A stretch of 64,000 nucleotides of DNA from Verrucomicrobiaceae bacterium (GCA_027484055.1 JAIXQH010000042.1:1-64000); one strand, 5' to 3'; positions 48,809-58,581 are shown, counted from the first letter of the stretch. The notes: generated from the letters alone by a model not told the origin. Made by a program: numbers and translations.

Positions 48809-50262
48809 GCACCGGTTCTGCGCGACCGGTCGTCCCCACCTTCGCCGTCGTCGGGCGAGTGAATATGGGGAAATCTGCCGTCATCGCGACCTTGCTGGAG
48901 ATCGACGACAACGACCTGATCCGCATCAGCCCCACGCCCGGTGAGACCACCGCTTGCCAAGCTCATCCAGTGATCTTCGGCGGGCAAGAATGCCTACGCT
49001 TCATCGACACCCCTGGATTTTCCCGCCCCATCGAGGCCATGAGAGCGATCCAGGCACTCCACGGTGAAGGCACGCCCAGCCTCGCCACCTTGCGAACCTT
49101 TTGTGCCCAAGCCAGTGACGAATTCGGTGACGAAACACGCCTGCTCACCCCCCTCCTCGACGGTGCCGGCATCCTTTACATCGTCGATCCAGCCAAGCCA
49201 CTGCGGGATGATTTCCTCGCGGAAATGGAAATCCTCCGTTGGACCGGTCGACCGCGCCTCGCCGTCCTGAATCGTAGAAATGAATCACTTGGAAACGACG
49301 AAGATGCCTGGAGATCACATCTCGGTGCAGCCTTCAATCTCGTCCGTAGCTTCGACGCTCACCACGCCCGCTACGATGAACGCCTACGCCTGCTGAAAGC
49401 GCTGCTAGAAATCGAAGAAACCCAGCGACCCAAGTTAGAAGAAACCATCCGCCTCCTCGAAGGCGAGTGGGAACGCCGTCGCGAAGAAACGGCAGAGATC
49501 ATCATCACTTTCCTAGAATCCGCCTTCAGCCTCCGAGTCAGCGCGACCCTAGAAGAGCGAGATCTAAGTATCCCCGCGCGCCGCGAAAGGAAAACCACCG
49601 AACTCTCAAAACGCTACTTCGCCGCACTCTCCGACTTGGAACGCACCTGTTTCTCCCAGCTGCTCAACATTTACCGCCATCACCTGCTCACCGCACAAAC
49701 CCAGTTGGACAGCTTCCAAGAGATCGATCTCGAGAGCGGTGAAACTTGGACCAAGTGGGGACTTGGCCGGGGGCAGCTCGCCACCATTTCCGCCCTCCTT
49801 GGTGGCACCGCCGGATTGGCGGTGGATGCTGCGACTGGTGGACTCACTCATGGCGCAGGCAGCCTTTTTGGTGCCCTCAGCGGAGGCATCGCCGCGTGGT
49901 TCAAAGGTGGCAGCTTGCCCGACTTACGCATCTCGCTCAGAGGTGGGATGAAGCTGGCCACCGGGGAAGAAAAATCACTCGCACTCGGTCCCCCGAAAAA
50001 CCCGAATTTCCCTTGGGTTTTACTCGACGGAGTCCTCACCCGCTACCAAGCCATCCTCGCCCGTGCCCACGGTCGCCGCGATGAAGCGACACTCCACGGT
50101 CTCGCCGCAGGGTTCACCCGGGACTTCTCCGCCGAGCAGCGCAGCCTGCTTGGAAAATGGTTCAGCACCTGCCTCAAGGGCAGCCCCAACCGAGGATTAG
50201 AGCCCGAGGTTTACACCACCCTCATCCGCGTTTTGAAAGATGTGAATGAGCGCGCCCCATAA
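48805..50262 (+). CDS. DUF3482-type membrane-associated GTPase
   Basis: 485 residues. G1 loop GRVNMGKS (17-24) and G3 DTPGF (68-72) are clear, but the G4 NKxD is not (VLNRRNE at about 153), so guanine specificity is uncertain. The middle is a long helical region (about 190-320). The C-terminal part has two hydrophobic glycine-rich segments (ATISALLGGTAGLAVDAATGG, AGSLFGALSGGIAAWFKGG) that could insert in the membrane, as in the DUF3482 family. It is coupled to the pseudokinase gene by an ATGA overlap, suggesting the two work together. Confidence 0.7.
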   Translation: MSTGSARPVVPTFAVVGRVNMGKSAVIATLLEIDDNDLIRISPTPGETTACQAHPVIFGGQECLRFIDTPGFSRPIEAMRAIQALHGEGTPSLATLRTFCAQASDEFGDETRLLTPLLDGAGILYIVDPAKPLRDDFLAEMEILRWTGRPRLAVLNRRNESLGNDEDAWRSHLGAAFNLVRSFDAHHARYDERLRLLKALLEIEETQRPKLEETIRLLEGEWERRREETAEIIITFLESAFSLRVSATLEERDLSIPARRERKTTELSKRYFAALSDLERTCFSQLLNIYRHHLLTAQTQLDSFQEIDLESGETWTKWGLGRGQLATISALLGGTAGLAVDAATGGLTHGAGSLFGALSGGIAAWFKGGSLPDLRISLRGGMKLATGEEKSLALGPPKNPNFPWVLLDGVLTRYQAILARAHGRRDEATLHGLAAGFTRDFSAEQRSLLGKWFSTCLKGSPNRGLEPEVYTTLIRVLKDVNERAP

Positions 50263-50436
50263 ACTGAAGTCAGAAGCAGCACTCCGACTTGCGGGTGAGT
50301 CAGCCGTAAAAAGCCGTTTATTTGCTCCGTCAATTGTAATTCACAAAAAAAGTCACACTTGTAAAAAACGGAGTTCTTGGCCTGTAGTCTGCCCTTCAAC
50401 GCTCCTTCACGGTTCCTGAACCGCACCCCTGCAAGC

Positions 50437-52653
50437 ATGGCCTCCGATCTCGACACGCACTCTTCAAATCATCCATTTTCTGCCGCGATAAGCCGAGATG
50501 CCGAGGCGCTCCTCTGTCTAGCAGATGCACTGGACCTCAGAGTCAACAGCACATTTGCCCAGCGAGCTGCCAAACAAGCGGCAGATTCATACCCAGAAGA
50601 TGCACTAGAACGACTGGCGTCCGCCGCAGAAGTCGTCGGCATCCGGCTCAATGTGTTTCGGCAGGCTCTCGGGGATGCACTGTGGATGGCGCGAAATGAC
50701 CAGCCGCTTGTCATCTGGCAGGCTGATCCCGGCTGCTGGCTGCTTGTCCGGCGCTGCGGATTTTTCCGGGCGCATCTATCAGTCCCGGATCTGGGAAATG
50801 AATCAGAAGTCATCTCTCGGCGAGACTTGGTCAAGCGCTTGGGCTTGGCAAATTTAAATGAAGTCGTCGATCTCGCAGTCGCAGCGCCAGAGCGACATGC
50901 GGAGGGGATCCGCGGAAATGACGAGCAGCAAGCACCAGCCTTGTTGCCTGTCTATCACCTGCATGACGTGGCAGATGACCACCATCATGCTCACATTTCC
51001 CCGATTAAGCGCTTCTTCGGCTTGCTCCAGCCGGAGATGAAGGACGTCCGGACGCTATTGCTTTTCAGCGTCATAACCAGTCTGCTCTATCTGGCAGCTC
51101 CCTTGGCGGTGAGCGCCTTGGTGAGTAATTTAGCATTCGGCACCCAGAGCGCCCCGTTCCAACAAGCGCTGCTCGTCATCGCTCTAGCACTGTTTACCTT
51201 CCTCTTTCTTTCCGGGGTCATCCGGGGTTTGCAATACTATATCGCGGAAGTCATCCAGCGGCGGATGTTCGTCCGCTTGTCGGCAGACATGGCCTACCGA
51301 CTGCCGCGGGTGAAGGCGGACTCGCTGGATGGCATCCATGCTCCTGAGATGGTCAATCGCTTTTTGGACGTGGTGACCGTGCAGAAAGGCACTTCATTAC
51401 TCATGTTGGAAGGCTTCAACGTGGTGCTGGGGAGTGGTGTCGGGCTCATCGTCTTGGGCTTCTACCACCCTTTCCTGCTCGCCTTCACCGTGGGCTTGGT
51501 GCTGGCGCTGGCCTTCATCATCTTCGTTCTGGGACGGGGTGCGGTGGCTACAAGTATTCAAGAGTCGATTTGTAAATACGACATGGTCAACTGGCTAGAA
51601 GAGCTGGCCCGGTATCCTCGACTTTTCAAAGGGCGCGGAGGCTATGAAATGGCTACGGTGCGAGCGGATGAATTGGCCAGAGCTTTCCTACGCGCACGGA
51701 GCAGCCATTTCCGAATCCTCTTCGGCCAAATCAGCGGACTGATCTTGCTGGAAGTGGTGGCGAGCTCAGCTCTGTTGATGGTGGGTGGCTGGTTAGTACT
51801 ACAAGCCCAGTTGACACTAGGGCAACTGGTGGCCAGTGAGCTGATCGTCAGCTCGATCGTGGTTTCGCTCGCGAAGTTGGCGAAGAAGTTTGAAGCATGG
51901 TACGACATGCTCGCGGCGGTTGATAAGCTGGGCCACTTGGTCGATTTACAAATCGAAACAGAAGATGGAGATTTCCCACAAGTGCTCTCAGGTGGCTTGG
52001 AAGTATCAGTCGAGAATGTCAGTTTCGCTTACCCGGGTGGGCGGGAAATTCTCAGTGATGTGACTTTCATGGTCGCTTCAGGAGGGCGTGTGGCGCTGAC
52101 GGGGTCGCAGGGGAGTGGGTGCAGTACCTTGCTGGATTTATTGCTCGCGTTGCGCTTTCCGACAGGCGGCCACATCGCAATCAACGGCTTAGATGTCAGA
52201 TCCTGGTATTTGGAACAACTTCGCAACCATGTCATGCTGATCCGGTCCCTCGACATCGTCAACGGCACCATCGCCGAGAACGTCAGGCTCGGGCGGCCAG
52301 AAGTCGGGTTGGATACCGTTCAGAAAGTGCTGAAAGCGGTGGGCTTGGCGGAGGATATCCTCGTCTTGCCAGCGGGTGTGCAGACGCAGTTGGTAACGGG
52401 TGGTTTGACACTATCCTCACGGCAACGCACTCGCCTGTTGCTCGCGCGGGCTCTGGCGCTGCAACCCAAGTTGCTGCTGCTAGACGATATTTTCGATGGA
52501 ATGGACACCGCAAGCATGACCGAACTCACCGCCGTGATTCTGTCTCCCGAACTGCCGTGGACCGTGATCATCGGCACCCGTGATCCCCTCGTCGCTGCCA
52601 AATGTGGCCAGCAGGTGTCACTCGATCAATCTCTCACTTCTTCTGCCTCATGA
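50437..52653 (+). CDS. Type I secretion-like ABC exporter with degenerate ATPase domain
   Basis: 738 residues from ATG 50437; a TTG 60 bp upstream is unlikely. Residues 1-175 form an N-terminal domain that may be a remnant peptidase C39-like domain without active-site Cys/His. Six membrane helices follow (about 205-480). The nucleotide-binding domain starts near 525 (VENVSFAYPGGREIL). Its Walker A reads GSQGSGCST, so the essential Lys is Cys562. The signature is LSSRQ (659-663), the Walker B end is LLLLDD with Asp684 in place of the catalytic Glu, and the switch His is missing (IIGTRDP). First of three overlapping genes with HlyD and TolC partners. Confidence 0.85.
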   Translation: MASDLDTHSSNHPFSAAISRDAEALLCLADALDLRVNSTFAQRAAKQAADSYPEDALERLASAAEVVGIRLNVFRQALGDALWMARNDQPLVIWQADPGCWLLVRRCGFFRAHLSVPDLGNESEVISRRDLVKRLGLANLNEVVDLAVAAPERHAEGIRGNDEQQAPALLPVYHLHDVADDHHHAHISPIKRFFGLLQPEMKDVRTLLLFSVITSLLYLAAPLAVSALVSNLAFGTQSAPFQQALLVIALALFTFLFLSGVIRGLQYYIAEVIQRRMFVRLSADMAYRLPRVKADSLDGIHAPEMVNRFLDVVTVQKGTSLLMLEGFNVVLGSGVGLIVLGFYHPFLLAFTVGLVLALAFIIFVLGRGAVATSIQESICKYDMVNWLEELARYPRLFKGRGGYEMATVRADELARAFLRARSSHFRILFGQISGLILLEVVASSALLMVGGWLVLQAQLTLGQLVASELIVSSIVVSLAKLAKKFEAWYDMLAAVDKLGHLVDLQIETEDGDFPQVLSGGLEVSVENVSFAYPGGREILSDVTFMVASGGRVALTGSQGSGCSTLLDLLLALRFPTGGHIAINGLDVRSWYLEQLRNHVMLIRSLDIVNGTIAENVRLGRPEVGLDTVQKVLKAVGLAEDILVLPAGVQTQLVTGGLTLSSRQRTRLLLARALALQPKLLLLDDIFDGMDTASMTELTAVILSPELPWTVIIGTRDPLVAAKCGQQVSLDQSLTSSAS

Positions 52654-53933
52654 GCCACTCGACAAATCAACGTTTTGATTACAAGGGCAGTTTGCCCGCC
52701 ATCGCCCGAGCGGGTTCCTCCCGATTCCCTCGGATGGTGGCTCGCTACTTAGCGGTCGCCGCAGTCATCATCATGTTAGGAGTCTGGTTCCTGCCGTGGC
52801 AGCAGTTCGTCGGCGGTACCGGCAAGGTGATCGCCTTCGATCCCTTAGATCGGCGCATCAATGTTGAGGCTCCGGTCTCAGGAAATGTGCGCAAGCTCCA
52901 TGTGGTGGAAGGGCAGTCTGTGAAAAAGGGTGCGGTGATTGCAGAAATCGAGGACAACGACCCGAATCTACTTGTGAATTTGCGCGCGCAAAACGATGCC
53001 CTCATGGTCCGGAAAGCCGCCGCCTCGCAACGGGTCGATGACTTTGAATCTCAAATCCGCCAACAAGAGCAGGCAAAAGGTCAAGCGATCGATGCGGCAG
53101 CGCAACGCGTCGCAGCGGAAAAAATCACCGCTGAGATCGCAGTCTTAAACCTAAATCGAATCGCCGATTTACAAAAATCAGGTTTGGTCTCGACTCGTGA
53201 ATTCGAGGTCGCCCGACAACTCCAAGAGAGTTCCGATGCGAACTGGAAAGCCGCAGAAGCCAATCTGAAGCGCACGGTGAATGACTTTGATTCGACGATT
53301 TCCGGCACCCGCGCCCAGAAAGGAACGGCCCAGGCTGAAGTGGGCGCAGCGGAACGTGACATCAAGTCGCTCGACATCCAAATTAGCCAAAACATGCGCC
53401 AAGTGGTCGAATCACCACGCGACGGGATCGTGCTCAGTGTGCAGGCGACAGACGGCACCTATCTTCGCCCAGGCTCGCTGATCTGTGTGATCATCCCAGA
53501 AACGGATAGCCGTTTTGTGGAAATGTTCTTGGATGGAAACGACATGCCATTGATCACGCCGCGCACGACGAATGCACAGGGCATCGTAGTGCCGGGAAGT
53601 GATGTGAGAATCCAGTTTGAGGGCTGGCCAGCGATTCAATTCATCGGTTGGCCGAGTGTCGCCGTCGGCACTTTCGGTGCAGAGGTCGTCTTCATCGATC
53701 CCGCAGATGATGGGAAGGGCAAGTTCCGCGTGGTGGTGGCACCTAAGCCAGATCGCTTCACCAGAAACGGTCAGATCACAGAAGAGCGCTGGCCAAGCAA
53801 CCGTTTCCTCCGCCAAGGCGTGCGGGCAAATGGCTGGGTCCTCCTGAATCGTGTGCCGCTCTGGATGGAAATCTGGCGTCAAATCAACGGCTTCCCACCC
53901 GTCATTTCGAATGCTGAACCCACCCAGAAATGA
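52650..53933 (+). CDS. HlyD-family membrane fusion protein
   Basis: 427 residues from ATG 52650, whose ATGA overlaps the ABC gene stop. One N-terminal membrane helix (YLAVAAVIIMLGVWFLPWQQF), then the lipoyl half-motif (APVSGNVRKLHVVEGQSVKKGAVIAEIED), a long coiled-coil hairpin (about 110-250), the second half-motif (VVESPRDGIVLSVQATDGTYLRPGS), and a beta-barrel. Connects the inner-membrane ABC protein to the TolC-like channel. The substrate is unknown; no small secreted gene is adjacent. Confidence 0.85.
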   Translation: MSHSTNQRFDYKGSLPAIARAGSSRFPRMVARYLAVAAVIIMLGVWFLPWQQFVGGTGKVIAFDPLDRRINVEAPVSGNVRKLHVVEGQSVKKGAVIAEIEDNDPNLLVNLRAQNDALMVRKAAASQRVDDFESQIRQQEQAKGQAIDAAAQRVAAEKITAEIAVLNLNRIADLQKSGLVSTREFEVARQLQESSDANWKAAEANLKRTVNDFDSTISGTRAQKGTAQAEVGAAERDIKSLDIQISQNMRQVVESPRDGIVLSVQATDGTYLRPGSLICVIIPETDSRFVEMFLDGNDMPLITPRTTNAQGIVVPGSDVRIQFEGWPAIQFIGWPSVAVGTFGAEVVFIDPADDGKGKFRVVVAPKPDRFTRNGQITEERWPSNRFLRQGVRANGWVLLNRVPLWMEIWRQINGFPPVISNAEPTQK

Positions 53934-55321
53934 TGCTTAAGTCTCTGTGCCTTTTCCTACTGCCGCTACTCGCTCACGCAGCCACGGTGGAACCGATCTC
54001 GCTGGCCGCAGTGGTCAAGTCGGTCAACTCACAATACCCGCCCTACCTCATGGCCCTCATTGAGCGGGACATCGCCGCCGGACGACTCCGCCAAGCGCAG
54101 GGTGCCTTTGATTTAAACTTCCTCTCCAAGGGCAGTTTCAATCCGTCCGGGTTTTATGACGGATCATCGGCCGATTTCGTATTCGACCAGCCCCTGCCGT
54201 TTTGGGGTGGAAATGCCTTTGCCGGCTACCGAATCAGTAGCGGATATCTAGCGGACTACGACAAATCCCGGACTCAAGTCGATGGTGAACTCCGCATGGG
54301 ACTCCGCCTCAACTTACTCCGGGACGGCCCGATCGACTCGCGACGCGCCGCACTCTGGAAAGCTCGGCTAGACCAAGAAATCGCCGATCCCTTCATTCAA
54401 CGGCAGCGCTTGGACATTGTGCGCACGGCCTCACGCGCCTACGTCAACTGGCTGGCCATGGGCCTACGACTGGGAGTGACGGAAAATCTGCGGCGGATTG
54501 CACAAGACCGCGACGACTCCATCGGCCAGTTAGTCGCAGCTGGGCAATTGGCACCGATTGTAAAAGTGGACAATGAGCGCCTCGTCCTGAGCCGTGAGCT
54601 CGCCGTGGTGCAGGCGCGGCGGCGCTTCGAGGCGGCGAGCATCGAGCTCTCACTGTTCTTTCGCGATGCTCTAGGCCAGCCGATCCAGGTGACACGCCAG
54701 CACCTGCCCGCTCAATTTCCCAACGTGGAGCTACTGGTGAAGGAAAATTTAGGCCCCGCCACCAAGGCTGCGTACCGACTACGCCCAGAACTACGGCGCA
54801 TCAATCTCGTGGCACAAAAGTTCGGCATCGATGAAAAATTGGCAAAAAACGGCCTTCTTCCCAACCTCGATCTCACCGCCACGGTCAGTGAAGATATCGG
54901 CTCATCTCCCTACAAAGACTTGAATCAGACCGAGTCCATGCTGGGGCTCGAATTCAAAATGCCCTTGCCGCTCAACGAAGCAAATGGCCGGCTTGAAGTG
55001 GTCAAGGCCGAGCTAGCCCGCCTCGACAACGACGCCAAGTTCACCCGCGAACGCATCACCGCAGAGATCCTCGACGGCTGGTCCGCTATCTCCGCCGCCG
55101 CCGAACAAATCGGCCAGACACGTCGCAACGTCGAGCTTTCTGAGCAGCTAGAACGCGGGGAACGGGAGCGTTTTGAAAAAGGCGCATCAGACCTACTCGC
55201 CCTTCAAATCCGCGAGCAAGCAGCCTTCGACGCACGCCTGCTGGAAGTGGATGCACGTGCTGATTTTTTCCGCGCGAAGGCAGATTTTGAAGCCGCCACG
55301 GCAGAAGGATTAAAGCGCTAA
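53930..55321 (+). CDS. TolC-family outer-membrane efflux protein
   Basis: 463 residues, overlapping the HlyD gene by 4 bp. Signal peptide LCLFLLPLLAHAATVE. Two repeats of the outer-membrane efflux domain are visible (helical hairpins around 130-215 and 325-440), with the strand-containing parts FDLNFLSKGSFNPSGF and LLPNLDLTATVSEDIG. It would form the outer-membrane channel of the tripartite exporter. Last gene of the operon. Confidence 0.85.
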   Translation: MMLKSLCLFLLPLLAHAATVEPISLAAVVKSVNSQYPPYLMALIERDIAAGRLRQAQGAFDLNFLSKGSFNPSGFYDGSSADFVFDQPLPFWGGNAFAGYRISSGYLADYDKSRTQVDGELRMGLRLNLLRDGPIDSRRAALWKARLDQEIADPFIQRQRLDIVRTASRAYVNWLAMGLRLGVTENLRRIAQDRDDSIGQLVAAGQLAPIVKVDNERLVLSRELAVVQARRRFEAASIELSLFFRDALGQPIQVTRQHLPAQFPNVELLVKENLGPATKAAYRLRPELRRINLVAQKFGIDEKLAKNGLLPNLDLTATVSEDIGSSPYKDLNQTESMLGLEFKMPLPLNEANGRLEVVKAELARLDNDAKFTRERITAEILDGWSAISAAAEQIGQTRRNVELSEQLERGERERFEKGASDLLALQIREQAAFDARLLEVDARADFFRAKADFEAATAEGLKR

Positions 55322-55446
55322 GCCATTCGCCGCATCCGTCCCTGCCGATTTGCAGTCTTGCCAACTCGGCGCTTGGGAACTAGGCTCCCGCCACTCCGCA
55401 GGACTTACCGTGAGTCTCGATCTGCCTAAACGAATCATTTATCACC

Positions 55447-57087
55447 GTGGGATTTCTGGATGCCATCAAGCGCTGGCGCTTAGCCCGGCAAGGACTCTCG
55501 TCCGGGAAAAAGCGCAGGGTGCATAGCGAAAATCGCTTGGTCCAAGTCCTTGAGGATAGCTTCTGGGTGAAATTATCCCTCTATGCCCTGTTCGTGGTGG
55601 GAGCAGCCGTTTTGGTGTTAAAATCTTCAGCCGGCACGGCTTTCCCTGACGATTCGTTGAGCGGCGCACTCGGCGGGCTGGTCATCGCGGCCACGGCGGT
55701 GGTCATTTTCCAGGTCAGCCTACAATCCTCCTGCCGTCGCAATAGCCGGGTGGTGCTGGTGCTGGGTGGCTTGATCATTCATTTGCTCATGCTGCGCCTG
55801 ATGATGGGCCTAGTGGACAGTGGCGCCATCCCTGAGCAGCTCCGGTTCTTCGCCGTTCCTTTCGCCCTCGCACCGATGCTCCATGGCGTCTTACTTGGGC
55901 GGGCGGTTTCTTCGTTTTCCGCTGTCTTCGTCACCCTCATCGGCTGCTTGCTGATCCCCAAGCCAGACATTCTGGCCTATATGATCCTCAGCCTCGTCGG
56001 CGGGATGACCAGTGTGCTGCTGGCTTTTCAAATCCGGAAACGCCTGCAACTCCTTCAATCCGGGATCTATGTCGGCGCGGTGACGCTCGTCATCGGGGTG
56101 GTGCTCGGTCGCCTCGACATCGCCGCATGCTTTGGGCCAAATGCGATGGAACACCTACAAGCACTCACCGCCGGCAGCATCACCGCCTTCGGCACGGCGG
56201 TGGTCACCGCACTGCTGATCAGTGGTTTACTGCCGATGTTCGAAGGCACCTTCCATCTCACCACCGACATCAGTTGGCTGGAGCTCAGCGATTTAAATCA
56301 CCGCCTACTCCGTCAAATGCAGCTGGAAGCGCCCGGCACCTTTCACCACAGCCTCGTCGTGGCGGCGCTGTCTGAGGCGGCGGCTGAGAAAATCGGGGCC
56401 AACGCTCCGATGTGCCGAGTCTGCTCATACTTTCACGACGTAGGAAAACTGAAGAAGCCCAACTATTTCATCGAGAACCAACACGACGGCTCTGAAAATC
56501 CCCACGACACGCTCACTCCGACGATGAGCTCGTTGATCATTCTCGCCCACGTCAAAGACGGCATCGACCTCGCCGTGAAGAACAAGCTCAACCCCCGAAT
56601 CATCGACGTGATCCAAGAACACCACGGGGATTCCTTGGTCTATTTTTTCTATCGCCGCGCCCAAGAGCAGAAGAAGGCGGAGTTGGAAAAAGTCGATCGG
56701 CGCTTGGAAAATCCAGAGGATCTACCGGTGGTGGAGGAAAAAAACTTCCGCTACCCCGGCCCCCGCCCCAGCACCCGGGAGAGCGGCATCATCGCTCTGG
56801 CAGACACGATCGAGAGCGCATCCCGCTCCTTGAAAAAACCGACCCCCTCAAAAATCCGCACCCTCGTGGACGATCTGGTGCGGGCGAAAATCAACGATGG
56901 CCAGCTCGACGATTGCCCGCTCACGCTCCGTGAGTTGGCGCTTGTGAAAGACAGCTTCACCGGCACGCTGCGCAGCATGCTTCACAGCCGCATCGACTAC
57001 CCGAAGGATGACGCCAGCGCGACCAAGCGTGGCAATTCGGACGCGACCCAAGGCGGGCGGATGATCACAGCCCCCAAACGCGCCTGA
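55447..57087 (+). CDS. Membrane HD-domain phosphodiesterase, PgpH-like
   Basis: 546 residues from GTG 55447. Seven hydrophobic segments (about 50-270) precede an HD domain with GTFHHSLVVAALSEAAAEKIGA (about 298) and CSYFHDVGKLKKPNYF (about 330), then VIQEHHGDSLVYFFYRRAQ and SGIIALADTIESASRSL. This is the layout of the PgpH c-di-AMP phosphodiesterases, although the large extracellular domain of the full-size proteins is absent. It stands 8 bp before ybeY, the same order as in other bacteria. A role in cyclic nucleotide turnover is inferred. Confidence 0.8.
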   Translation: MGFLDAIKRWRLARQGLSSGKKRRVHSENRLVQVLEDSFWVKLSLYALFVVGAAVLVLKSSAGTAFPDDSLSGALGGLVIAATAVVIFQVSLQSSCRRNSRVVLVLGGLIIHLLMLRLMMGLVDSGAIPEQLRFFAVPFALAPMLHGVLLGRAVSSFSAVFVTLIGCLLIPKPDILAYMILSLVGGMTSVLLAFQIRKRLQLLQSGIYVGAVTLVIGVVLGRLDIAACFGPNAMEHLQALTAGSITAFGTAVVTALLISGLLPMFEGTFHLTTDISWLELSDLNHRLLRQMQLEAPGTFHHSLVVAALSEAAAEKIGANAPMCRVCSYFHDVGKLKKPNYFIENQHDGSENPHDTLTPTMSSLIILAHVKDGIDLAVKNKLNPRIIDVIQEHHGDSLVYFFYRRAQEQKKAELEKVDRRLENPEDLPVVEEKNFRYPGPRPSTRESGIIALADTIESASRSLKKPTPSKIRTLVDDLVRAKINDGQLDDCPLTLRELALVKDSFTGTLRSMLHSRIDYPKDDASATKRGNSDATQGGRMITAPKRA

Positions 57088-57095
57088 AACCTTTC

Positions 57096-57572
57096 ATGTC
57101 TCTAGAAATCATCATCGGTAACAACCAAGAAGTGGTCGAAATCCCAGAGTGCTGGTTGACGGCCTTCGAGGCGATCTCTGAAGAAGCCGCGCGTCTCGCC
57201 TTGGAGGCTGCTGCCGAGGAAGAGTCGCCGCTCGCCCTGCTGGCCACGGTGGAAGTGGCCTTGGTGGACGATGTGACGAGCGACCGGGTGCATCGGGATT
57301 TCATGGAAATCGAGGGCGCGACGGATGTGATCACCTTTCACCACGGGGAAATCGTCATCGGCGTGGAAGTCGCAGAGCGTCAGGCAGCGGATTATGGAGA
57401 GCCACTGGCGCGGGAGCTTTTACGCTACTTCATCCACGGCTTACTGCATCTGGCGGGTCATGAAGATGCAGACCCAGCGGACCACGCACGGATGGAAGAT
57501 GCTCAGGAGATAATCGTCCGCCAGCTATGGACCGCAGAATTCCAAGAGCGGCTTCGCCCGCTCAATGACTAG
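57096..57572 (+). CDS. ybeY: Endoribonuclease YbeY
   Basis: 158 residues. Metal-dependent endoribonuclease for 16S rRNA 3' maturation and ribosome quality control. ATDVITFHHGEIVIGVEVA and the zinc-binding HGLLHLAGHEDADPADHARMEDAQEIIV (about 114-140) define the family. Immediately downstream of the PgpH-like gene. Its end overlaps the convergent YhaM-like gene by 11 bp. Confidence 0.92.
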   Translation: MSLEIIIGNNQEVVEIPECWLTAFEAISEEAARLALEAAAEEESPLALLATVEVALVDDVTSDRVHRDFMEIEGATDVITFHHGEIVIGVEVAERQAADYGEPLARELLRYFIHGLLHLAGHEDADPADHARMEDAQEIIVRQLWTAEFQERLRPLND

Positions 57573-58581
57573 GCAGCGGCCGCACCAGATTTGTCGGAAA
57601 AGGAAAAACGCGGTCGTAGATCCCGGGTGCGATTTCCGTCGCCTGTGCGTAAGCGTCCCGTAGCATTTCCAGCTTCGCATCGAGATTGTCGATGTGGTGG
57701 AGAGCGTGGGCTTCTGGAGTGCGGGGAAGCACGGGCGAGCCAAACTCATACTGCCCATGATGGCTGCCGATGAGATGGAGCAGGTGCAGCCGAGTCAGCT
57801 CAGTGCTGGGCTTCAGCACCTTCCAAGCCTCGGCTTCGGGGCCGGCGAGTAGGTCGTTCCAGAGCTTATTCACCAACTCGATACCGAGCGGGATGTGCCC
57901 CAGCATTTCCCCATGGATGCTATGAATCTGGGCGAATCCATCTTCTGGGTAAGAATTTTCCCAAAGCTTCCCGCAGTCGTGGAAAAGGATGCCAGTGAGC
58001 AGCAGGTCGCGGTTCAGCTCAGGGTAAACCGGGCAGAGCGCCACGGCGGAGCGCATCATTTGCGCGACGTGCTCCACCAAGCCACCGCGGCGGGCGTGGT
58101 GATTCTTCTTCGCGGCGGCGGTGCGCCGGAAGCGGTCACCCATCTGCCCGAGGAAATGCGCGGCCAAGGCGTGCAACCGTGGATCGCGGAGGCTGGCGCA
58201 GAGGGCTTGGATCTCGGCGTAGTCGGCCTCTTGTTTGTAACGAATCTCCGGGTCACCAGCGAGGAAGTCGGCGATGGCGGACTCGTCGAGGTGATGCCAT
58301 GCGAGGTGGTTCGGATTCACGCCATAGGTATTCTGAGTCCACTCCGCTTCGAGCCGGAGCACCGTATTTTCCACCAGCGTCTCGGCGGCGGCATACATGG
58401 GTGAGTCGGACCAGATTTTGAGGGAAAAGCCACCGGTGGAATCCGCGAATGCCAACTCGAAGTAGGGCTTGCCGCCTTTCGTCGTGCGCACCGCCTTCGA
58501 CTGGAGCTGGGCATGCACGGCCGCGATGATCGGGATTTCCCCGGCTTGTTCTTTGACGGCAGCAATGGTGATGGGGCTCAT
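57562..58581 (-). CDS. YhaM-like 3'-5' exonuclease (OB plus HD domains)
   Basis: About 339 residues from ATG 58581; a longer start is possible. The N-terminal OB-fold (about 20-90; GKPYFELAFADSTGGFSLKIW) is followed by an HD domain with RRGGLVEHVAQMM and ILFHDCGKLWE (near residue 198), then GSHHGQYEFGSPVLPRTPEAHALHHIDNLDAKL. This is the YhaM arrangement, a 3'-5' exoribonuclease or exonuclease. Divergent from menA with a 91-bp gap. Confidence 0.85.
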   Translation of the reverse strand: MSPITIAAVKEQAGEIPIIAAVHAQLQSKAVRTTKGGKPYFELAFADSTGGFSLKIWSDSPMYAAAETLVENTVLRLEAEWTQNTYGVNPNHLAWHHLDESAIADFLAGDPEIRYKQEADYAEIQALCASLRDPRLHALAAHFLGQMGDRFRRTAAAKKNHHARRGGLVEHVAQMMRSAVALCPVYPELNRDLLLTGILFHDCGKLWENSYPEDGFAQIHSIHGEMLGHIPLGIELVNKLWNDLLAGPEAEAWKVLKPSTELTRLHLLHLIGSHHGQYEFGSPVLPRTPEAHALHHIDNLDAKLEMLRDAYAQATEIAPGIYDRVFPFPTNLVRPLPSH

